NCBI RefSeq assembly: GCF_009497775.1
Contig: NZ_CP031012.1
Location: 62,001-126,000 of the forward strand
From: Alcaligenes faecalis
GTDB lineage: Bacteria; Pseudomonadota; Gammaproteobacteria; Burkholderiales; Burkholderiaceae_B
Length of the DNA stretch: 64,000 bases
Reading direction: 5' to 3'
The position numbers and the translations under genes were made by a program. This document shows, piece by piece, positions 35,456-44,661 of this stretch (positions are counted from its first letter, which is position 1; every line of letters begins with the position of its first letter). The notes beneath the pieces were generated by a model. That model worked only from the letters and a program-made list of their open reading frames with translations, made no database searches and was not told the DNA's origin.

Positions 35456-36073
35456 GTGCAGAAAGACTTTCACTTCTACGAACCCACACAAGGCCATGGA
35501 CTGCGCCACGACCCGATCAGTTCTATTGTGGGCCCTCGTGTAATTGGCTGGATCGGTACCAAAAGCACGGAAGGCGTGCTGAACCTGGCCCCGTACAGTT
35601 TCTGCAACGTGTTCAACTACCGCCCGCCTGTCATCGCTTTTTCCAGCGTGGGCTACAAAGACAGCGTGCGCAACGCAATTGAAACCGGCGTCTTTACCTG
35701 GAACCTGGCAACGCGTGATCTGGCCGAGCCCATGAACATGACCAGCCTGGAGCAAGACGTGCGCGAGTTTGAAGTCGCGGGCCTGACGCCTGTGGATTCC
35801 CGCCTGATTGATGCCCCCCGCGTGGGCGAGAGCCATGCCTCGCTGGAGTGCAAGGTCACGACGCACTTTCAGCTGAAAGACTCGGAAGGCAAGGATCTGA
35901 ACACCTGGATGGTGCTGGGTGAAGTGGTGGGTGTGCATGTGTCGCCCAACAGCATCGTGGACGGCATTTACCGTACCGCGATCCCACGTCCGATTCTGCG
36001 TGGTGGTGGCCCTGGCGATTACTTTGAAATTACGGACCTGGCCTTGTTTGATATGCCACGTCCCAAGTCCTGA
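35456..36073 (+). CDS. FMN-binding split-barrel (flavin reductase-like) protein
   Basis: A 206-residue protein beginning with a GTG preceded by AGAGAGA. It has the DIM6/NTAB-type flavin reductase fold: DPISSIVGPRVIGWIGTKS, NLAPYSFCNVFNYRPPVIAFSS and FTWNLATRDLAEPMNMTS. It differs clearly from the reductase at 32089 and diverges from the AraC gene, so it likely shares that regulator. It could be a second flavin reductase or a flavoenzyme of its own in the same pathway. Role uncertain. Confidence 0.75.
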   Translation: MQKDFHFYEPTQGHGLRHDPISSIVGPRVIGWIGTKSTEGVLNLAPYSFCNVFNYRPPVIAFSSVGYKDSVRNAIETGVFTWNLATRDLAEPMNMTSLEQDVREFEVAGLTPVDSRLIDAPRVGESHASLECKVTTHFQLKDSEGKDLNTWMVLGEVVGVHVSPNSIVDGIYRTAIPRPILRGGGPGDYFEITDLALFDMPRPKS

Positions 36074-36156
36074 TAGCAGGGCGACGTAGTCTGGGGGCGG
36101 TGATTGGCGGCCCCTGTGAGTTGTTTTGAGGTGACTACGCATTAGCTGGACATGAC

Positions 36157-36185
36157 AACGGCGCCGAAAGGCGCCGTTTGCTTTA
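36157..36185 (+). terminator. Rho-independent terminator after the FMN split-barrel gene
   Basis: AACGGCGCC at 36157-36165 pairs with GGCGCCGTT at 36170-36178 around a GAAA tetraloop, followed by a short T-rich stretch. Confidence 0.7.
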
Positions 36186-36318
36186 TGTCTGCTCAGGGAG
36201 TGGCCGCAGTTTTGGACTGTTTTGCCATTGCTCGGTGACGGGTCGATCCGATCGACCCAAGGGGCAGATAGCCAGTCACAGACCCATCAATGCGCATTGC
36301 GCGCCGTAGGCGAGCATC

Positions 36319-37098
36319 TTAGCCCTTGGACGAACCGCCCGCTGCCAGGAATTGCGCCAGACGGGGGCTGCGCGGCGACACCAGCACTTCTTCTGGTGGG
36401 CCTTCTTCTTCGATCTGGCCTTCGTGCAGATACACCACCTTGCTTGATACGTTCCGTGCAAAGCTCATTTCGTGCGTAACGACCACCATCGTGCGCCCTT
36501 CTTCGGCCAAATTTTGCATAACGCGCAGAACTTCGCCCACACGTTCCGGGTCCAGCGCCGAGGTCGGTTCGTCAAACAGCATCACTTCAGGTTCCAGTGC
36601 CAGCGCACGGGCAATGGCCACACGCTGCTGCTGGCCGCCGGACAGGAAGGCCGGATATTGCTTGGCCAGATCGCGCGACAGGCCCACCTTGTCCAGATAC
36701 AGTTCCGCCTTGGCTATGGCCTGGGCCTTGTCCATGCCCTGTACATGAATGGGCGTGGCGGTAATGTTTTCCAGCACGGTCATGTGCGACCACAGATTGA
36801 AGTGCTGAAATACCATCGCCAGACTGGTGCGCAGGCGCTTGAGCTGTTGTTTATCTACCGCAACCAGCTCATCCGTTTTGGGGTCCAGACGGGTTTTCAG
36901 TTCCTCGCCCTTGATGACGATACGGCCGGAATTGGGTGTTTCCAGGAAGTTGATGCAACGCAGAAACGTACTTTTACCCGAACCACTGGAACCGATCAGG
37001 CTGATGACATCGCCCGGCTCTGCGCTGAGAGAGACTCCCTTGAGGACCTCCAGGGAGCCATAGCGTTTGTGAATATTCTCGATGAGCAGGTTGGGCAT
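36319..37098 (-). CDS. Polar amino-acid ABC transporter ATP-binding protein (HisP-like)
   Basis: A 259-residue ATPase; I use the ATG at 37098 because the family start ([13 protein letters not shown]) follows at once and the upstream frame extension is unrelated. It has Walker [10 protein letters not shown], the signature [15 protein letters not shown], Walker [13 protein letters not shown] and the H-loop VVTHEMSFA. It closely resembles HisP/ArtP-type subunits. No permease or receptor gene is adjacent: its neighbours are plus-strand genes on both sides, so it must work with membrane subunits encoded elsewhere. Confidence 0.88.
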   Translation of the reverse strand: MPNLLIENIHKRYGSLEVLKGVSLSAEPGDVISLIGSSGSGKSTFLRCINFLETPNSGRIVIKGEELKTRLDPKTDELVAVDKQQLKRLRTSLAMVFQHFNLWSHMTVLENITATPIHVQGMDKAQAIAKAELYLDKVGLSRDLAKQYPAFLSGGQQQRVAIARALALEPEVMLFDEPTSALDPERVGEVLRVMQNLAEEGRTMVVVTHEMSFARNVSSKVVYLHEGQIEEEGPPEEVLVSPRSPRLAQFLAAGGSSKG

Positions 37099-37359
37099 GG
37101 AAAACGGTATCGTATTGAAAATAAAAAAGACCGGTGCGACGCGGCAGAGGGGATTACAGCACAGACTGGCCGTCAGGCAAATCATTGAGCCTGTGGTTTT
37201 CCCGTACAAATCTGTGGGTCTAAACGGATTTGCGCGCATTTCTGGGTTTATGATGCAGTCTTTCCCGCAGCCCTGATCGGGCTAAGGGCGCAGCGCAAGC
37301 CGCGTTTTAGCCAAGCTTAGGTGTCCGTTTTAGGGGACCTGTTTCTAGAGAGTGTTGTC

Positions 37360-37920
37360 ATGAAAAAAGTGGTCCGTGCCAAGCTGCATGGTATCAAGGT
37401 GACCGGTGCCGACTTGAACTATCACGGGTCGATCACCCTGGATCCGGAAATCTGCGAACAAGCGGGCATTTTACCCATGGAGTTTGTGGAAATCTGGAAT
37501 AAGGACAGTGGTGCCCGTATTTCTACCTACGTGATCTTCGGTGAACCCGGTTCGCGCTGCGTGGTTCTGAACGGCGCGGCCGCTCGTACCTGTCAAAAGG
37601 GCGACACCGTCATCATCTGCGCAACCGAATACGTGATGAACTCCGAAGACCTGTATTCCCTGCGCCCTACCGTGCTGACCTTCACGCCTGAAAACGAAGT
37701 GGACGAAGTCATGCACTATGAAGTGGCCAAGACGGCCCAGCGCGATTACGACTTCCGCGTGGTACGCGACGACCGCCCTCGCGGTGCCGAGCGCCCACTG
37801 GCCCGTGTCGACGTGGACGCCCTGTCCGCTGACCTGCGCTCCCGTGGTCTGGATGATCGTGCCATTGCCGACATTCTGTCCTGCCATTTGGCCGATTTCG
37901 CACCTGCGAACCAGAACTGA
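37360..37920 (+). CDS. panD: Aspartate 1-decarboxylase with C-terminal extension
   Basis: The first 125 or so of 187 residues match Pan[25 protein letters not shown] contains the Gly-Ser self-cleavage site that makes the pyruvoyl cofactor (about residues 25-26), followed by [24 protein letters not shown] and [19 protein letters not shown]. The product, beta-alanine, feeds pantothenate and CoA synthesis. PanD is usually about 126 residues; here roughly 60 more follow, including a basic stretch [15 protein letters not shown] and a predicted helical tail. A clear terminator follows. Confidence 0.85.
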   Translation: MKKVVRAKLHGIKVTGADLNYHGSITLDPEICEQAGILPMEFVEIWNKDSGARISTYVIFGEPGSRCVVLNGAAARTCQKGDTVIICATEYVMNSEDLYSLRPTVLTFTPENEVDEVMHYEVAKTAQRDYDFRVVRDDRPRGAERPLARVDVDALSADLRSRGLDDRAIADILSCHLADFAPANQN

Positions 37921-37964
37921 TTGTTCTTCACCGGGCCGCAACAGGCCCGATGATGGCTATATTG

Positions 37965-38010
37965 AAAAACGCTGTGTTCACTGCCTCAGGCAGCAAGCAC
38001 AGCGTTTTTT
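37965..38010 (+). terminator. Rho-independent terminator after panD
   Basis: AAAAACGCTGTG at 37965-37976 pairs with 37998-38009, with an inner CTGCCTCAGGCAG stem and a T run. The A-rich upstream side could also serve the minus strand. Confidence 0.85.
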
Positions 38011-38104
38011 TATTCAGTCAGTTTGTGGCCAAATTACATCTGGTACACAAGCCTGAATATGGCATTGAGCACAGCGCCATAGCGCACAGGGTGCCGTCAG
38101 ACCG

Positions 38105-38147
38105 CAAGGTACCCAGAGCGCTGAGATAAGAGCGCTTGAGTACCTTG
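38105..38147 (-). terminator. Hairpin past the TonB receptor gene
   Basis: CAAGGTAC (38105-38112) pairs with GTACCTTG (38140-38147), and inside it AGCGCT (38117-38122) pairs with AGCGCT (38131-38136). It lies 13 bases after the receptor stop on the minus strand. No T run, so it is a weak terminator call. Confidence 0.4.
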
Positions 38148-38159
38148 TTCATGTTTGCG

Positions 38160-40697
38160 TTAGTACTGGGCGCGCAGCGTCAGCATGACGTTGCGTGGGT
38201 CGCCGTAGTAGTTGTAGGCACGTTCGTGGGCAATGTAACGGTAGTAGTTCTTGTCGAACAGGTTGTTCACGTTAAGGGTGGCTGAAACCTTGGGCGTGAA
38301 GTCGTAGCGCACCATCAGATCGGCCACGGCGTAAGGATTCTGCTCGATACGGATCGTGCCAGCCGTGTTCTCGTACAGGAATTTGGTCTGCCACGTGAAG
38401 CCACCACCCACCGTCCACTGGCGCAGCGAGCCTGGCAGGCGGTACGAGGTAAAGAGCTTGAACATATGTTCAGGCGTGCGGGTGTTGAAAGGCTTGCCTT
38501 GGTTGGCCGCATCCTTCACGTACTTGGTGGTGTTGTACGTATAGCCAGCCGTCAGATTCCAGCCTGGGGCCAGTTCACCTGTCAATTCCGCCTCAATCCC
38601 TTCGCTGCGCACTTTGCCTGCGGCAATCGAGCAGTAGTCGCTGGTGGTGTAGGGGCACGGTTTGGGGCCGTCCAGATCGGTCTGGGCGCGGTTGGTTTCT
38701 TCGATACGGAAGGCTGCCAGCGAAGCCTGCACGCGGCCGTCCTGGAATTCACCCTTGATACCCGCCTCGTAGTTGGCACCCACGATAGGCTTGAGCAGCG
38801 AGCCGTTGCGGTCGATGGCGTTCTGTGGACGGAACACGTCGGTGTAACTGGCGTACAGCGAGTAGGTGTCGTTCAGATCGAATATCAGACCGGCGTACGG
38901 TGTGAACTCGCCACTGACCTTATAGCTCGAGGAGGCCGTGTTCGCGCCCGTGAGCAGGTTGGTGCTGTCGCTGGTGTAGTCCCACCAGCTCCAACGACCA
39001 CCCACGATCAGGGTGAGCGGATCGGCAAGGCTCAGACGAGCGGCGGTATAGATGCCTGACTGCTTGGTGGTGGTGGCGGTGCGCGATTCATAGCGCCCAA
39101 TGTTCGGCGGTGGCAACGAGGTGGGGTCCCAGTTAAAGACATCGGGTCGGATGCTGGCGTATTCACGCAGCGGCACCTGATCGGTCTCGGTGGGGTTGCG
39201 GCGCATGTTCGCACCGACTACCAGCTCATGCTTGCGGCCCAGCAAGGAGAATGGGCCCGAGGCGTACAGGTCCATGCTGGTCTGGGTGCGGTTCAGGCTG
39301 CTGGCGCGGGCGTAGTTCAGGAGTGGGCCCTGGTGCGTGTTGCGGTCCACGCCCGCGCCCGAGGCGGACAGAAACACCGTGTCTACGTCGTAGTGCTGGC
39401 GGTTGGCCGACAGCTTGGTCTGCCAGCCGTTGTCCATTTCCCAGGTCAGATCACCGAATATGGTGGTGCTGCGAGTGGCGCGGTGGTTCCAGTCGGCACC
39501 CAGGTAAGTGCTGCGTGGCAGCTCCAGATCGCCACCATCGTCAAAAAAGACGACGCCAGTGCCGTTGGGCGTACCCTTGGTGCGCTGATGATCCACCCCC
39601 ACGGTGGCCGTGATCGAGGGAGTAAAGTCGTATTGCAAGACGCCATACAGCACTTCCTTGCGTTCCTTGACGTGATCCACGAAGGAGTCGCGGTCGTCGT
39701 GTACAGCCACCACTCGTCCGCGCAGATCACCGCTCTTGTTGAGCGGGCCGGAGACATCGGCTTCCACACGGTAGCTGTTCCACGATCCCGCCATCGCGCT
39801 GCCGCTGGCGGTAAATTCGCGTGTCGGTTGCTTGCGCACCAGATTGAGCGTGCCGCCCGGATTGCCAGCGCCCTGCAACAGACCAGCGGCGCCGTGCACC
39901 ACTTCCACCCGGTCGTAGATGGCCATGTCGGCGGCGGCTTCCGAGCCACCTGCGCCCAGCGAGACAGGCACGCCGTCAAGCTGTGCCGTGTCCAGCGAGA
40001 AGCCGCGGATCTGATAGGTTGTGCCCAGTACTTCGCCTTCCTGCACCTTCACGCCGGTGGCCTGCTTGAGTGCGTCGTTAAGTGTGAGCAGGCCCTGATC
40101 GTCAAGCCGCTGGCGCGTGATCACGCTGACCGACTGTGGAGTTTCACGCGCCGACAGGTTCAGGCGCGTGGCCGAGCTTGCCGATGCGTTGGTGTAGCTG
40201 CCCGTGCCTTCGGTTCTTGGATCGAGTTGTCCACGTACGGTTACGGTGCCCAGCTGGGTGACGTCACCGGCAGGTGCCTCTGGGACCTGGCGCAGATGAT
40301 AACTGCCATCCGAGCTGGCAACAGCGGTCAGGCCGGTACCGGCCAGCAGCGCATCCAGCGCGGCCTGGGGCGACAAGGTGCCGGAGACGCCAGGGCTGTT
40401 TCGATCCTTGGCCAGCTCACCGGCTCCGGCTACCAGCACGCCGGACGCGCTGGCAAAGCGAGCCAGCGCTGTGCTCAAGGGGCCCGCTGGAATGCGGTAG
40501 CTTTGTTGTTGGGTTGATGCACGGTTGATGGTTTGAGCGTGGGCTTGAGGATGCCAGCTTGTCAGGCTTAATGCGCCACTGACCAGGGCGAGCTGCAGCA
40601 CGCAAGCCAAGGGGTGTAGTTTGAAGCCAGGTCGGAAAAAGTGCATGGCACCAGAAGGGGCCGCCCGACGGGCGACAGGCTGGGAATAGCCGGACAT
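38160..40697 (-). CDS. TonB-dependent ferric-siderophore receptor with signalling domain (FecA type)
   Basis: An 845-residue outer-membrane receptor. After a long signal region (Ala cleavage near residue 55) comes a secretin/TonB N-terminal signalling domain (about residues 65-130, RIPAGPLSTALARFASASG). A plug follows (TPQSVSVITRQRLDDQGL), then a 22-strand barrel ending in NVMLTLRAQY. The signalling domain implies transduction to the FecR-FecI pair encoded upstream on the same strand. It imports an iron-siderophore or similar complex. A shorter start at an internal Met near residue 18 is possible. Confidence 0.92.
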   Translation of the reverse strand: MSGYSQPVARRAAPSGAMHFFRPGFKLHPLACVLQLALVSGALSLTSWHPQAHAQTINRASTQQQSYRIPAGPLSTALARFASASGVLVAGAGELAKDRNSPGVSGTLSPQAALDALLAGTGLTAVASSDGSYHLRQVPEAPAGDVTQLGTVTVRGQLDPRTEGTGSYTNASASSATRLNLSARETPQSVSVITRQRLDDQGLLTLNDALKQATGVKVQEGEVLGTTYQIRGFSLDTAQLDGVPVSLGAGGSEAAADMAIYDRVEVVHGAAGLLQGAGNPGGTLNLVRKQPTREFTASGSAMAGSWNSYRVEADVSGPLNKSGDLRGRVVAVHDDRDSFVDHVKERKEVLYGVLQYDFTPSITATVGVDHQRTKGTPNGTGVVFFDDGGDLELPRSTYLGADWNHRATRSTTIFGDLTWEMDNGWQTKLSANRQHYDVDTVFLSASGAGVDRNTHQGPLLNYARASSLNRTQTSMDLYASGPFSLLGRKHELVVGANMRRNPTETDQVPLREYASIRPDVFNWDPTSLPPPNIGRYESRTATTTKQSGIYTAARLSLADPLTLIVGGRWSWWDYTSDSTNLLTGANTASSSYKVSGEFTPYAGLIFDLNDTYSLYASYTDVFRPQNAIDRNGSLLKPIVGANYEAGIKGEFQDGRVQASLAAFRIEETNRAQTDLDGPKPCPYTTSDYCSIAAGKVRSEGIEAELTGELAPGWNLTAGYTYNTTKYVKDAANQGKPFNTRTPEHMFKLFTSYRLPGSLRQWTVGGGFTWQTKFLYENTAGTIRIEQNPYAVADLMVRYDFTPKVSATLNVNNLFDKNYYRYIAHERAYNYYGDPRNVMLTLRAQY

Positions 40698-40947
40698 GAT
40701 GAATTCTGCTCCTTGGAAGCGGTGTAGTCGGCGAGAGCGAGCCGGTTTGCGTGTGTCCTGGCCAGTGTCTGTTCTGAGGCCAGAAGACGGAGTAAAACGA
40801 TGCCCTCTTTAGGTATATCGAACACGCCAAGGAAAAGCGGAACTCGAAAAAGTGGAAATAGCCGGTTTCAGGTTTTGGGCCGCTTCAATAGGCCCGTAAA
40901 CCGGCTTGTCATGCGCGGCTGCTCATGCCCGTGAATGTGCGCCTGAG

Positions 40948-41961
40948 TCAAGGCCGGTGCTCGGCAAGTTCAATGCTGACCCACCAGGGCAGGGTTCTTT
41001 TGAGGCGAATGGGGAGCACCCCTTCCAGCATTCTCAAGGCCCGGTCCGGGTCGGTGGAGGGATAACTGCCAATCACAGGAAGCTGGGCAGCCTCGGGCGA
41101 GACGCTAAGGTGGCCACCGCGATAGCGTTGCAATTCGCGCACGACCTCGATCAAGGGTGTGTTGTCGGTGACGAGGATACCTTTGGTCCAGCTTTGCCGT
41201 TCGGGAAGAACCGGAATGGTGTCCGCAATTTGGGCACGCGAGAGCTGCGTCTGCTGACCGGCATAGATAATGCGCTGCTTGCCATTGCTGGCCGTGTCCA
41301 CTTGCACCGCCCCTTGGTACACCGCCAGAAAAGTCTCCTGACCGTCCAGTCGCACGGTAAAGCGGGTGCCCAAGGCACGCAGCAGGCCTTGGCGCGTCTT
41401 GACCAGAAAGGGCCGCCCAGGATCGGCCGCGGTATCGATCAGAATTTCACCCTGGACCAGTGAGAGCAGGCGTTGATCGCCTCGGTAATCATGGTTCAGT
41501 GCGGTGTCGGAACTGAGCCAGACGCTGGAGCCGTCGGGCAAGCTGAGCTGGCGAACTTCGCCACGGGCGGTGCGATGCTCGGCTGACCAGGCCATTACTG
41601 TGCCGGGCAAGGATGTATGCTGCCAGGCCAGCCAACTGCCCAATCCGCTGCCTGCCAGCGTGCCCAGGCCCAGCAACAATTGGCGGCGTCGCCCCATGCG
41701 TTGGTTGGCCATGCAATAGCTTTGGACGGCAGCCTGGCGGCTGTCGCTGCTTTGTATCGGCTCAAAGCGGCCACTGATGCGTTCCACGTACTGCCAGGCC
41801 TTGCGATGCTCGGCCTGAGCGGCCAGCCAGCCTTGCCAGCGTTGCTGGTCCTGGGCCGAGGCCTCATCCGAGCGCAACAGGGCAAACCATTCGGCGGCCT
41901 GTTCCAGCGCGTCAAACGAGGGCTCCAGCATATCGTCGGGATGCAGTTCGGAAGTGCTCAT
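40948..41961 (-). CDS. FecR-family anti-sigma/sigma regulator
   Basis: I take the ATG at 41961, preceded by CCCCCT in complement (a strong ribosome site), giving 337 residues. The cytoplasmic N-terminal domain has the DUF4880 pattern (DEASAQDQQRWQGWLAAQAEHRKAW). A single transmembrane helix is at about residues 90-110 (LLLGLGTLAGSGLGSWLAW), and the periplasmic FecR domain follows (RQLSLPDGSSVWLSSDTAL). It relays ligand occupancy of the TonB receptor to the sigma factor. It lies between the sigma gene and the receptor gene. Confidence 0.9.
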   Translation of the reverse strand: MSTSELHPDDMLEPSFDALEQAAEWFALLRSDEASAQDQQRWQGWLAAQAEHRKAWQYVERISGRFEPIQSSDSRQAAVQSYCMANQRMGRRRQLLLGLGTLAGSGLGSWLAWQHTSLPGTVMAWSAEHRTARGEVRQLSLPDGSSVWLSSDTALNHDYRGDQRLLSLVQGEILIDTAADPGRPFLVKTRQGLLRALGTRFTVRLDGQETFLAVYQGAVQVDTASNGKQRIIYAGQQTQLSRAQIADTIPVLPERQSWTKGILVTDNTPLIEVVRELQRYRGGHLSVSPEAAQLPVIGSYPSTDPDRALRMLEGVLPIRLKRTLPWWVSIELAEHRP

Positions 41962-41979
41962 AGGGGGGCGTCCAGGCAA

Positions 41980-42540
41980 TCAGCGTGGCTCGGGCAGGCT
42001 GGACGCCTGATGCACGGGCATGTCAGCGGCGGTATGGCGGGCTTCCAGTTTCAGGCAGCACAACATGGCCTGGCTAAGGTAGCGGTGCACCATGCGTGTG
42101 GACACGCCCAGCGCCTCTGCAATTTCCCGGTTGCTCATGCCGTCGGCCATTGCCATGAAAAAGGCATTGCCCACTTTGGCAGGCAGGGTGCGCAACATGC
42201 TGTCTATCTCTTGCAGGGCTTCCAGCACCAGGGCCTGGTGCTCGGCAGACGGAACCAGGGCGGCCGGGCGATTGGCCAGCTCTTCCAGCCAGGCTTGTTC
42301 AATTTGGCGGCGTCGCCACAAGTCCACGCACATGCCATTGGCCATCAGCCGCAAATACACACGCGCTTCGGGCTCGCTTCCGAATTGGCGGGGTTTTTGC
42401 AGCAGTCGTACAAAAACGTCTTGGGCCAGATCAGCCGCGTCAAAGGAATTACCTAGCCTGCGCCGCAGCCAGCTATGCAACCAGCTGTGATAATTCCGGT
42501 AGAGCGATTCCGTATCTGGTGAGAAGGCGGGATTGTGCAT
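41980..42540 (-). CDS. ECF sigma factor, FecI-like
   Basis: A 186-residue sigma-70 family protein with region 2 (AADLAQDVFVRLLQKPRQFGSEPEARVYLRL) and region 4 (MADGMSNREIAEALGVSTRMVHRYLSQAM). It directs transcription of the TonB receptor gene on signal from FecR. A Fur-like box lies 60-75 bases upstream of its start, so iron would control this unit at the level of the sigma factor, as in E. coli fec. Confidence 0.9.
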   Translation of the reverse strand: MHNPAFSPDTESLYRNYHSWLHSWLRRRLGNSFDAADLAQDVFVRLLQKPRQFGSEPEARVYLRLMANGMCVDLWRRRQIEQAWLEELANRPAALVPSAEHQALVLEALQEIDSMLRTLPAKVGNAFFMAMADGMSNREIAEALGVSTRMVHRYLSQAMLCCLKLEARHTAADMPVHQASSLPEPR

Positions 42541-42600
42541 GATGCGTTCCAGTGGTGCCTGCTCGACCAGTAAAACGGTAGAGATTCGGGCAATGAGAAC

Positions 42601-42615
42601 TGAGAATAATTCTCA
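42601..42615 (-). promoter_or_regulatory. Fur-type box upstream of fecI-like gene
   Basis: TGAGAAT-A-ATTCTCA is a perfect 7-1-7 inverted repeat, one substitution per arm from the 7-1-7 Fur unit TGATAAT-N-ATTATCA. It sits 61-75 bases before the sigma gene start, where a promoter is expected. Confidence 0.65.
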
Positions 42616-42623
42616 ATTATCAG

Positions 42624-42662
42624 AAAAAACCGCCCATTCGGCAAGCTGCCGTGGGCGGTTTT
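42624..42662 (-). terminator. Rho-independent terminator of the Dpp-like operon
   Basis: AAACCGCCCA (42627-42636) pairs with TGGGCGGTTT (42652-42661), with an inner CGGCA-AGC-TGCCG stem. On the minus strand it is followed by six T. It lies 21 bases after the DppF-like stop. Confidence 0.9.
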
Positions 42663-42682
42663 ACTGTTGGCATCGAAAGCGA

Positions 42683-43687
42683 TCAGGCCTGATCGCGCCC
42701 TTCTTCTACGGCATGACAAGCCACTTCCTGCGGCCCGGTTTTCAGCAAGGCCGGGGCTTCGCGACGGCAGCGATCATTGGCCAGCGGGCAGCGTGGATGA
42801 AAGGTACAGCCTGATGGTGGGTTCAGCGGATTAGGCACTTCACCCGCTACCGGGATGCGGCTTTTGCCCGCCCCGCTCATGTCGGGAATGGCTCCCAGCA
42901 GCATCCGTGTGTAGGGATGGCGAGGTTGCGCGAACAAGTCGTCGCGTGGCGCAATTTCCACAATTCGACCCAAATACATGACGCCCACCCGGTCGGCCAC
43001 GTGATGTACCACGGCCAGGTTGTGCGAGATGAACAGATAGGTCAGCCCCAGCTCGCGCTGCAAATCCTTCATCAGGTTCAGTACCTGGGCCTGCACCGAC
43101 ACGTCCAGCGCCGAGGTCGGCTCGTCACAGACGATGAATTCGGGTTGCAGGGCCAGAGCACGGGCAATGGAAATACGCTGGCGCTGGCCGCCGGAGAACT
43201 GGTGCGGGTAACGCTGGGCGTCTGTGGGGTTCAGGCCCACTTGCGTCAGCAGTTCGGCCACTTTGGCGTCTTGCTGGGCGCGGCTCATGTCCGTGTGAGT
43301 GACCAGTGGCTCGGCAATGATGCGGCCCACGCGCCAGCGAGGATTCAGGCTGGCATACGGGTCCTGAAAAATCATCTGACGGCGCTTGCGCATGGCCTTC
43401 TGGCTGGCCTTGTCCATGGTTTGCAGGGACTGGCCATCAAACAGAATCTCGCCACGTGTCAGCGAATACAGGCCGGTCAGCAAACGGGCCACGGTGGATT
43501 TGCCACAGCCGGACTCACCCACCAGCGCCAGGGTTTCACCCTTGTTCAGGGTGAAGCTGACGCCATCGACCGCACGCAGGTTTACTTTGGGTTTGCGGTA
43601 GACCAGACGCTCCAGCAAGGGCGGGGACACATCAAACCAGCAGGCAGCGTCCTTGACCTGGACCAGGGCTTGTTTAGGGGCGCTCAT
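42683..43687 (-). CDS. Dipeptide/oligopeptide ABC transporter ATP-binding protein (DppF-like)
   Basis: A 334-residue ATPase; the ATG at 43687 overlaps the upstream stop. It has Walker [10 protein letters not shown], signature [15 protein letters not shown], Walker [13 protein letters not shown], and the C-terminal oligopeptide-family domain with the [19 protein letters not shown] cysteine motif found in DppD/F and OppD/F, which can hold an Fe-S cluster. It is the last gene of a five-gene peptide-uptake operon. Confidence 0.9.
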   Translation of the reverse strand: MSAPKQALVQVKDAACWFDVSPPLLERLVYRKPKVNLRAVDGVSFTLNKGETLALVGESGCGKSTVARLLTGLYSLTRGEILFDGQSLQTMDKASQKAMRKRRQMIFQDPYASLNPRWRVGRIIAEPLVTHTDMSRAQQDAKVAELLTQVGLNPTDAQRYPHQFSGGQRQRISIARALALQPEFIVCDEPTSALDVSVQAQVLNLMKDLQRELGLTYLFISHNLAVVHHVADRVGVMYLGRIVEIAPRDDLFAQPRHPYTRMLLGAIPDMSGAGKSRIPVAGEVPNPLNPPSGCTFHPRCPLANDRCRREAPALLKTGPQEVACHAVEEGRDQA

Positions 43688-44658
43688 GCGGACTCCTGTG
43701 CATGCAGCCAACAGGCCGCCTGTGTTTGTGGGGGAACAGGCAACAGCTCGGGGCGTTCAACCAGGCAGCGATCAAAACGGCGATCACAGCGTGGATTGAA
43801 AGCACAGCCCGCAGGGATGGCGTTCAGGCGCGGCATGCTGCCGGGGATTTGTTCCAGACGTTCCAGCCCGGCGTGCAGATTGGGGATGGAACGCATCAAA
43901 CCACGGGTATAGGGGTGACTGGGTTTCTGGATGACGTCCTGCACAGGGCCAATCTCGATAATGCGGCCCGCGTACATCACAGCCACGCGGTCAGCAGTTT
44001 CGGCAATCACCCCCATATCGTGAGTAATCAGCATGACCGAGGTGCCTTGCGATCGACAGAGCTTTTTCAGCAGGTCGATAATCTGCGCCTGAATGGACAC
44101 GTCCAGCGCGGTGGTGGGTTCGTCTGCCACGATCAGCTTGGGCTCGGCCGCCAGGGCCAGCGCAATCACCACCCGTTGGCGCATGCCGCCGGAGAACTGG
44201 TGCGGATAGTGGTCGATACGTTCGCGCGCGGCGGGAATGCCGGTGGCTTCCAGCAATTCGATGGCGCGTTCCCGTGCCTGTTTCCAGGACAGGGGCAGGT
44301 GCGTGACGATGGTTTCAGCCAACTGATGGCCCACGGTATAGAGGGGGTTCAGCGAGGTCAGCGGGTCCTGGAAGATCGCGCCAATCTTGCGGCCACGAAT
44401 CTTGCGCATCTGGTCCTGGTTCAGGTTGTCGATGCGCTCGCCTTCCAGCAGGATCTGGCCGCCGCTGATGCGACCGGGGGCATCGAGCAAACCAATAATG
44501 GAGGAACCCGTCAGGGACTTGCCGGCGCCCGACTCGCCCACCACACCCAGCACTTCACCGGGGGCGATGGAAAAGGACACATGATCCAGGGCTTGGAGCA
44601 CCCCACGCCGGGTCGGGAATTCGACACACAGGTCTTGGACAGTTAAGAGTGCAGTCAT
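43684..44658 (-). CDS. Dipeptide/oligopeptide ABC transporter ATP-binding protein (DppD-like)
   Basis: A 324-residue ATPase with Walker A GESGAGKS, signature [15 protein letters not shown] and Walker [13 protein letters not shown]. The C-terminal oligopeptide domain has [20 protein letters not shown]. It pairs with the DppF-like subunit, whose start codon overlaps this gene's stop. Confidence 0.9.
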   Translation of the reverse strand: MTALLTVQDLCVEFPTRRGVLQALDHVSFSIAPGEVLGVVGESGAGKSLTGSSIIGLLDAPGRISGGQILLEGERIDNLNQDQMRKIRGRKIGAIFQDPLTSLNPLYTVGHQLAETIVTHLPLSWKQARERAIELLEATGIPAARERIDHYPHQFSGGMRQRVVIALALAAEPKLIVADEPTTALDVSIQAQIIDLLKKLCRSQGTSVMLITHDMGVIAETADRVAVMYAGRIIEIGPVQDVIQKPSHPYTRGLMRSIPNLHAGLERLEQIPGSMPRLNAIPAGCAFNPRCDRRFDRCLVERPELLPVPPQTQAACWLHAQESA

Positions 44659-44661
44659 GGC

